From an uncultured Archangium sp. (GTDB lineage Bacteria; Myxococcota; Myxococcia; Myxococcales; Myxococcaceae), in the NCBI GenBank assembly GCA_903905455.1, contig CAIVGN010000234.1, positions 1 to 64,000 on the forward strand: 64,000 nucleotides of DNA, in the 5' to 3' direction. This document shows, one piece after another, positions 59,095-64,000 of this stretch. Made by a program: the position numbers and the translations under genes. The notes beneath the pieces were generated by a model that saw only the letters and a program-made list of their open reading frames with translations, was not told the DNA's origin and searched no databases. Positions within the stretch are counted from its first letter, which is position 1. Each line of letters begins with the position of its first letter.

Positions 59095-59297
59095 GCCTTC
59101 GCCGAGCAAGCACCCACCACGTCGAGCGGGGCCGCGAGGACGCGGCAACTTCGGGCTCGTCGCCGATCTCGCCGGGTCGTCTCCAATCGCCCCGGCCACG
59201 GTCGGCCCGAACAGCAATCCACGGATGCGCGTGGTCGCTCACGTGCCTCTCCTTCGACCGCATCGGGCAAAGTCCGCCCAGGAGCCTTTCCCTGGCC

Positions 59298-59774
59298 TTG
59301 CTCTCGCTGCTCGGCGCCGCGCCGTTCAAAGACCTCACCGCAGGCGAGTTGCAGCTCGAGGTGAAGCGCGCGTGGACCGTCGTCGCCAACCCGCAACTCC
59401 TGCTCGAACTGCGCGCGGGCAAGGGCGGTGACCGCGGCGTTCTGCAGGTCTCGCGCATGAGCACCGCGAGTCTTCAGACGCTCACGGACAACGAGGATCT
59501 CGGCGCAGTCGCCGCGAAGTTCGGCGAGTCGATGACGGCGCGAGGGAAAAACTGGGGCAAGTCGGCGGGCTCGAAGAAGGAACCGTCCGCGCTGGGGCGA
59601 ATGGGAATGTCGAGCTTCGTCGGCGGGCAGTACCCGTCGATCGTCGCGTGGTTCACGGTGACCAGGCGCGCTGCGTACATGTGGACCTGGCTGGGGCCGG
59701 ATCCGCAAGGCAGCGAGGTGGACGACATGGTGAAGCTCGTCATGACCGCGAAGGAACTCCCCGCAAAGAAGTGA
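59298..59774 (+). CDS. Exported protein, function unknown; start uncertain
   Basis: About 158 residues from TTG 59298; CTG 59292, seven bases after AGGAG, is an alternative. There is no ATG or GTG that gives a sensible N-terminus, perhaps because the 5' end abuts the decayed methyltransferase. The protein starts with a short hydrophobic stretch (LLSLLGAAPFKDL) and continues in a DcrB/PsbP-like pattern (GELQLEVKRAWTVVANPQLL, RGVLQVSRMSTASLQTL, GGQYPSIVAWFTVTRRAAYM). Not assigned further. Confidence 0.55.
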   Translation: MLSLLGAAPFKDLTAGELQLEVKRAWTVVANPQLLLELRAGKGGDRGVLQVSRMSTASLQTLTDNEDLGAVAAKFGESMTARGKNWGKSAGSKKEPSALGRMGMSSFVGGQYPSIVAWFTVTRRAAYMWTWLGPDPQGSEVDDMVKLVMTAKELPAKK

Positions 59775-59868
59775 AGAGCACACGAGCCGGTCGGCCGTTG
59801 CGTATTCATCACAGAACAGCGACCAATGGCGACCATCTCAGTGAGACCCACAATCAACTTCGATTCTG

Positions 59869-59881
59869 TGCGTTGTACGCA
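59869..59881. promoter_or_regulatory. Short dyad upstream of the AbiEi-like gene
   Basis: TGCGT-TGT-ACGCA is a perfect 5-bp dyad 23 bases before the start codon at 59905, in a relatively AT-rich 130-bp gap. Family N-terminal HTH proteins often autorepress at such dyads; the assignment is speculative. Confidence 0.3.
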
Positions 59882-59904
59882 ACAACTCGTAGTCTCCCGA
59901 AGTC

Positions 59905-60846
59905 ATGTCGACACCGCGCACCAGGTCCTTCTCCGAGTTGGCAGGCCTCGCAGCGAAACAGCACGGCCTGATGACGCACGCGCAGGCGATGAGCGCCGGA
60001 CTGAGCCGAACTGCGCTCTCGCGGCTCGTTCGCGCGGGCGCCTGGGAGGTGGTTCTCCCGCGGGTCTTCCGGCGAAAGGCGGCTTCCCAAACCGAGGGCC
60101 AGGCGCTGATGGCGGCGTGCCTGTGTCTCGGCAGTGGCGCGGTGGTGAGCCATCACTCGGCCGCGAAGCTCCTGGGGCTGGACGTTGCAGCCACGGCGCT
60201 CGAGATCACCACGCCCCTGACGCTGGGCCGCGACCTGCCAGGCTTCACCATCCATCGCAGTCGGGCGATGATGGACGAAGACCGCCGAGAACTCCGCGGG
60301 CTCCCCGTCACCACGGCAGCGCGGACCATCATCGACCTCGCGAGTTGCCTCGAGGAAGACGACCTCGCGATCCTGGTCGAGGAGGCCTGGAGGAGGAGGC
60401 TCGCCGCGCCTGACTGGATCGCACGGCGGCTCAAGGTGCTCGGCAAGAAGGGACGCAAGACCGGGGCGCTCGCGGAGATCGTCACCGACTGCCGCGCCCG
60501 CGGAGCACCGCTCGAGAGCGCCCTCGAAGTGAGGTTGTGGCGCCTCCTGAAGAAGCAGCCGGGCCTGTCCATGCCGACCCCCAACTACGAGTTCCGCGAT
60601 GACTACGCCCAACCGGGCCGCATCGACTTCGCGTACCCCGCGCATCGGCTTGCGATCGAATGCGACGGCTACGAATTTCACGGGACCCGAGAGGCGTTCG
60701 AGCGCGACCGGTTGCGCACGGCGAGACTCGCGGCGCTGGGATGGCGGGTGATGCCGGTGACCAGGAGACACCTCGAGGAGGAGCGCGCCAACGTGGTCAC
60801 GCGCCTTCGCGAGGCGCTGCGGCATCGAACCACCCCGTTCGTGTGA
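59905..60846 (+). CDS. AbiEi-like HTH protein fused to a DUF559 endonuclease-like domain
   Basis: A 313-residue protein. Residues 1-60 are a winged-HTH of the AbiEi antitoxin type (ELAGLAAKQHGLMTHAQAMS, AGLSRTALSRLVRAG, VLPRVFRR) and residues 70-180 its companion domain (GAVVSHHSAAKLLGL, GLPVTTAARTIIDLAS). Residues 215-305 are a DUF559/Vsr-like nuclease fold: IDFAYPAHRLAIECDGYEFH, then RLRTARLAALGWRVMPVTRR, with D and E/D-G positions that could bind metal. No AbiEii-type toxin partner is adjacent. The stretch is lower in GC than neighbours, hinting at transfer. A defence or regulatory role is possible. Confidence 0.82.
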   Translation: MSTPRTRSFSELAGLAAKQHGLMTHAQAMSAGLSRTALSRLVRAGAWEVVLPRVFRRKAASQTEGQALMAACLCLGSGAVVSHHSAAKLLGLDVAATALEITTPLTLGRDLPGFTIHRSRAMMDEDRRELRGLPVTTAARTIIDLASCLEEDDLAILVEEAWRRRLAAPDWIARRLKVLGKKGRKTGALAEIVTDCRARGAPLESALEVRLWRLLKKQPGLSMPTPNYEFRDDYAQPGRIDFAYPAHRLAIECDGYEFHGTREAFERDRLRTARLAALGWRVMPVTRRHLEEERANVVTRLREALRHRTTPFV

Positions 60847-61039
60847 CGCCGTACGCACTGCCTCCGAGCGCGGAGGTCGGCGCTCAGTCAAGGAGTGACG
60901 GCCCTGCGGCCAACGCACCTGGGTGCAGCAGTGAGGTCGGCGTGTTCGTGCGCGCCTGAACCAACTCGGTGCCATCCAACAGCGCGGGCTCGTTCAGCGA
61001 GTCCGTCGACACGGCACCGGAGGGCCGGCCAGCTGCAGT

Positions 61040-61801
61040 TCAGTAGAAAACGGTGGGCTTCACGAAGCGGAAGCAGAACCGGTCCCCGGTCCCCCGCTTC
61101 TCCGCCGCCGCGCCGGGCGAAGCGCTCCAGTCGCGCGGGTCCGCCGGGTTGCGCAAGAAGTCGCCCGCGCGCTCGAAGGTGAACCCCGCCTTCGTCACCT
61201 CGTCGCGCACCACCTGCTCTTCGATGCGGTGCAGCGCCTGCACTTCGCTCACGCCCGCGCCCGCCTTCGCCGACGAGTCACACACCACGTAGGCCCCGCC
61301 CATCTTCAGCGCGCGCAGCACGGCCTGGTTCATCTTCAGCCGGTCGGCGTTGAGCCAGACGCTGTCGTGGTAGATGGCGTTGCTGACCACCACGTCGAGC
61401 GTGCCCGCGAGTTCGGCCGGGAACGGGTCATCGAGCTCACGATCGAGGCGCTTCGTGTTGGGCACGCGGGTCAGCCGCTCGCTCCACGGCTTCTCGGCGA
61501 ACTTCTCGAGCACCCACCTGGGGTTCTCTCCGTACACGGTGCCGGTGGGGCCGACCGCGCGCGACAACAGCTCGGTGGTGTAACCGCCGCCCGCCATCAG
61601 GTCGGCGACCTTCATGCCTTCACCCACGCCGATGAAGGCCAGGAACTCGACGGGCTTGCGCCCCGGGTCGAGGGCCTTGTCGGCCTCGGTGCGATCCGCC
61701 GCCCCGACGAGCGCCTGCACCGCGGAAGCCGTCAGCGGCTGCGGGGCATGGGCACAACCCACGGAGAACACGGCGAGCGACGCTGCAAGGAGTCGAGTCA
61801 T
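61040..61801 (-). CDS. Methyltransferase-like lipoprotein
   Basis: A 253-residue protein with a lipoprotein signal (MTRLLAASLAVFSVGCAHAP). The mature part contains a SAM-dependent methyltransferase fold: motif I KVADLMAGGGYTTELLSRAV, GTVYGENPRWVLEKFAEKP, LDVVVSNAIYHDSVWLN and MGGAYVVCDSSA. An exported SAM-dependent enzyme is odd because SAM is cytosolic, so it may have lost catalysis. ATG 61801 is chosen for the signal. It follows preA by 36 bp on the same strand and has a decayed copy of its 3' end at 58997-59094. Confidence 0.8.
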   Translation of the reverse strand: MTRLLAASLAVFSVGCAHAPQPLTASAVQALVGAADRTEADKALDPGRKPVEFLAFIGVGEGMKVADLMAGGGYTTELLSRAVGPTGTVYGENPRWVLEKFAEKPWSERLTRVPNTKRLDRELDDPFPAELAGTLDVVVSNAIYHDSVWLNADRLKMNQAVLRALKMGGAYVVCDSSAKAGAGVSEVQALHRIEEQVVRDEVTKAGFTFERAGDFLRNPADPRDWSASPGAAAEKRGTGDRFCFRFVKPTVFY

Positions 61802-61837
61802 GCCGACTCCATGCAGCGAAGCGCACCCTGGTTTCAA

Positions 61838-63229
61838 TCATTTCCCGACGAGCCCGCGCTTCTCGAGCGTGGACTGCATCGAGCCGGGGTTGATGTCCCG
61901 GCCCTGGGCGACGCGATCGTTCCAGGTCTCGGCGTGGCCGATGGTGCCGGGCACCTCGGTCATGGTGATGGTGCCGGGCACCGGGCAGACGAGGTGGCAC
62001 AGGTTGCAGCCCACGCACTCGTGATCGTCGACCACCGGGAGGTGGCGGCCGATGGCGCCCGCCGCCTTCACCGGCACCGCGGGGATGCTGTCGGGGATGT
62101 GCGTGTGGCCGGCCTTCTCGTACTCGGCCTTGGTGTGGCCGGGGATGAAGATGCACTGGTGCGCCCCATCCATGCACGCGGTCTGGCAGAGGTTGCAGCC
62201 GATGCACGTCTCGGGGTTGATGCGTGCCTTGAGGTTGTAGTTGAGATCGAGCTCGCCCCACTCGGCGTAGGCCCCGAGCGCCTGGCCGCGCAGCTCGTTG
62301 ACCGACTTCATGTTCTTGCTGTCGAGGAAGTCCGAGAGGCCCTCGATCATGTCTTCGACGATGCGGTAGCCGTAGTGCATCACGGCCGTGCATACCTGCA
62401 CCGAGGTCGCGCCCAGCGAGATGAACTCCGCCGCGTCACGCCAGTTCGAGATGCCACCGATGCCGGAGATGGCCATGTGCCGGGTGGCCGGGTTCTTCGC
62501 CAACTGGCTCATCATGTGGAGCGCGATGGGCTTGACCGCCGGGCCGCAGTAGCCGCCGTTGGTGGACTTGTTGCCGACGCGCGGGTTGGGGACCATGCGG
62601 TCCAGGTCGACGCCGAGCAGCGACTTGACGGTGTTGATCAACGAGAGCGCCGGGGCGCCGCCGCGGGCCGCCGCTTCGCCGGGCTCGTTGATGTCGCCGG
62701 TGTTGGGGGTGAGCTTGATGATCACCGGGGTGCGCGCGTACTCCATCGCCCAGCGGGTGATCTCCTCGAGCACCTTGGGCTCCTGGCCCACGGCGCTGCC
62801 CATGCCGCGCTCGCACATGCCGTGCGGGCAACCGAAGTTGAGCTCGAGACCGTCACAGCCGGTGTCCTCGGCGCGCTTGATGATCTCCTTCCAGTTGGCC
62901 TTCGACTCCACCATCAAAGAGGCGATGACCACGTTCTTCGGGTAGCGCTTCTTGACCTCGTACATCTCCTTGAGGTTCACCTCGAGCGGGCGGTCGGTGA
63001 TGAGCTCGATGTTGTTGAGGCCCATCATCCGCGTGTTGCCGTAGTCGTGGCTCCAGAAGCGCGAGGTGACGTTGGTGATGGGGTCGCCCAGCGTCTTCCA
63101 CACCGCGCCGCCCCAGCCCGCGTCGAAGGCTCGCATGATCTGCGGCCCCGAGTTGGTCGGCGGCGCCGAGGCGAGCCAGAAGGGGTTCGGCGACTTGATT
63201 CCGCAGAAGTCGATGCTCAGGTCAGCCAT
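61838..63229 (-). CDS. preA: NAD-dependent dihydropyrimidine dehydrogenase subunit PreA
   Basis: A 463-residue FMN/iron-sulfur subunit that reduces uracil and thymine to dihydropyrimidines (or the reverse) with PreT. The N-terminal barrel is of the dihydroorotate-dehydrogenase type (PFWLASAPPTNSG, VIASLMVESKANW, LELNFGCPHGMCERGMG with probable catalytic C134, IKLTPNTGDI). Two ferredoxin-like 4Fe-4S motifs lie near the C-terminus: C342-I-G-C-N-L-C-Q-T-A-C and C405-V-G-C-N-L-C-H-L-V-C. The 8-base overlap with preT upstream shows an operon. The methyltransferase-like gene follows. Confidence 0.94.
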   Translation of the reverse strand: MADLSIDFCGIKSPNPFWLASAPPTNSGPQIMRAFDAGWGGAVWKTLGDPITNVTSRFWSHDYGNTRMMGLNNIELITDRPLEVNLKEMYEVKKRYPKNVVIASLMVESKANWKEIIKRAEDTGCDGLELNFGCPHGMCERGMGSAVGQEPKVLEEITRWAMEYARTPVIIKLTPNTGDINEPGEAAARGGAPALSLINTVKSLLGVDLDRMVPNPRVGNKSTNGGYCGPAVKPIALHMMSQLAKNPATRHMAISGIGGISNWRDAAEFISLGATSVQVCTAVMHYGYRIVEDMIEGLSDFLDSKNMKSVNELRGQALGAYAEWGELDLNYNLKARINPETCIGCNLCQTACMDGAHQCIFIPGHTKAEYEKAGHTHIPDSIPAVPVKAAGAIGRHLPVVDDHECVGCNLCHLVCPVPGTITMTEVPGTIGHAETWNDRVAQGRDINPGSMQSTLEKRGLVGK

Positions 63230-64000
63230 GGGTCACTTCGCTCCGAAGTGCGCGCAGCATGTCGCGCACGGCAATCTTCGCTTCCTGCACAGCGTTCACG
63301 ACCTCTTTGCCGCCATTGACGCAGTCCCCGCCGCTCCACACCTTCGCGTTGCCGGTGCGGTGCGTGGTGGGGTCGACCACCACGTTGCCGTGCTTGTCGA
63401 GGGCCACGCCGGTGAAGGCCGTGGCGACCTGCGTGGCGGTGGCCTGGCCGATGGCGAGCGCGACCAGCTCGCAGCTCAGCGTCTCTTCACCACCTTCGAC
63501 GGGCTTGCCGTTCTCGGTGCGCGAGAACTTCGCGCCCACCACCTTGCCCGCGGCGTCGCGCTGGAACTCGGACACCGCGCGGTGCTCGATGAGCCGCACG
63601 CCGTGCTTCCGCGCCGACGCCAGCTCGTGCGCGTAGCCCGACATGGCCGAGGCGCCGCGGCGGTAGACCATGGCCACCTCGTCGATGCCCAGCAGCTTGA
63701 GCTCGTGGGCCACGTCGATGGCCGTGTTGCCGCCGCCGATGACCAGCGCGCGCTTCACGCCGGCGAGGGTGAGCGTCGGGTCGGCCTTGATGCGCTCGAT
63801 GAGTTCGACCGCGCCCCACACCCCGGCGCCCTGCTCACCGGTGACGCCCAGCTTCGAGTCGGCGCCCAGGCCGAGGCCGAGGAACACCGCGTCGAAGTCC
63901 TTGAGCAGCGACTCGGCGGACACCTTGCCGTCGCCGCCCTGCCCGGCCACCACCTCCACCCCGGTCATGAGCTGGATGTCGCCCAGGCCGAACACCGCCT
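63222..64000 (-). CDS. preT: PreT-like NAD(P)H-dependent oxidoreductase, 5' end outside window
   Basis: The C-terminal 259 residues of a flavin- and NAD(P)-binding subunit. KRALVIGGGNTAIDVAHELK is the NAD(P)-binding Rossmann motif, YRRGASAMSGYAHEL and WSGGDCVNGGKEVVNAVQEA the typical GltD/PreT-like FAD-site segments. It passes electrons from NAD(P)H to PreA. The N-terminal iron-sulfur and FAD part lies beyond position 64000. Stop overlaps the preA start by 8 bases. Confidence 0.9.
   Translation of the reverse strand, partial: AVFGLGDIQLMTGVEVVAGQGGDGKVSAESLLKDFDAVFLGLGLGADSKLGVTGEQGAGVWGAVELIERIKADPTLTLAGVKRALVIGGGNTAIDVAHELKLLGIDEVAMVYRRGASAMSGYAHELASARKHGVRLIEHRAVSEFQRDAAGKVVGAKFSRTENGKPVEGGEETLSCELVALAIGQATATQVATAFTGVALDKHGNVVVDPTTHRTGNAKVWSGGDCVNGGKEVVNAVQEAKIAVRDMLRALRSEVTHG

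Noticed and set aside
60884-61012. Minus-strand frame of 42 codons between the AbiEi-like and methyltransferase-like genes
   Set aside because: Sequence (MSTDSLNEPALLDGTELVQA...) is low-complexity, has no good ribosome site and no matching neighbour; the 190-bp gap otherwise shows nothing.

Overview
The window is uniformly GC-rich, densely coded bacterial chromosome with strong G/C preference at third codon positions. The overall character suggests a Myxococcota (myxobacterial) genome. Supporting signs are a TPR-fused Ser/Thr kinase plus the start of a second one, many lipoproteins of unknown function, calcium-loop/FG-GAP and PPC-like surface proteins, MshEN-domain proteins and many one- and two-component regulators. 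Species was not determined. I saw no rRNA, tRNA, CRISPR array, phage or transposase gene.

Layout. 1-9.5 kb: a leftward unit (secreted protein, TetR, cytochrome P450, APC permease, start of a Ser/Thr kinase) with an inverted-repeat operator candidate. It diverges from a rightward trio (secreted protein, alpha/beta hydrolase, Gcr-type membrane protein), followed by a DUF4375-like gene. 9.6-19 kb: a membrane protein; a large inverted repeat of about 535 bp filling a convergent intergenic gap; a HELSH metalloprotease-like gene; an FG-GAP/ASPIC lipoprotein; a coiled-coil protein; kdsB; inorganic pyrophosphatase; and a 946-residue lipoprotein with about 110-residue tandem repeats. 19-26.3 kb: a four-gene operon of small secreted proteins and lipoproteins, an antitoxin whose PIN toxin partner is cut to 12 codons, a LytS/LytTR pair, an NmrA-like reductase with a SnoaL-like protein, and a LysR regulator.

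26.4-32.9 kb: an intact RHH-PIN toxin-antitoxin pair; a CocE-type hydrolase divergent from a lipoprotein-like haloalkane dehalogenase; an OmpR/histidine-kinase pair; a lipoprotein. 33-44.7 kb: pyrG-kdsA-kdsC-MshEN, a broken small secreted gene, then leftward gyrA preceded by a TerB-like protein, a degenerate AAA+ core and an MshEN-like/receiver/adenylate-cyclase protein; then a small acidic protein, an NAD(P)-binding protein and an RMND1-like membrane protein. 44.8-57.3 kb: a 1212-residue PAP2/MFS/spermidine-synthase fusion, a DTW-domain tRNA-modifying enzyme, an AraC regulator, a TPR lipoprotein, carB and a kinase-TPR protein. 57.4-64 kb: a frameshifted lipoprotein gene, a decayed methyltransferase tail, an AbiEi-like/DUF559 protein, a methyltransferase-like lipoprotein, and preA with partial preT (pyrimidine reduction).

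Functional links. kdsA, kdsC and kdsB give KDO-8-P, KDO and CMP-KDO; pyrG supplies the CTP, and the pyrophosphatase beside kdsB can pull that reaction forward. carB and preA/preT touch pyrimidine synthesis and reduction. Very short start/stop overlaps (ATGA, GTGA, TTGA) recur and mark translational coupling. At least four loci look decayed: the PIN stub at 21.5 kb, the small gene at 36.8 kb, the lipoprotein at 57.6 kb and the methyltransferase remnant at 59.0 kb.
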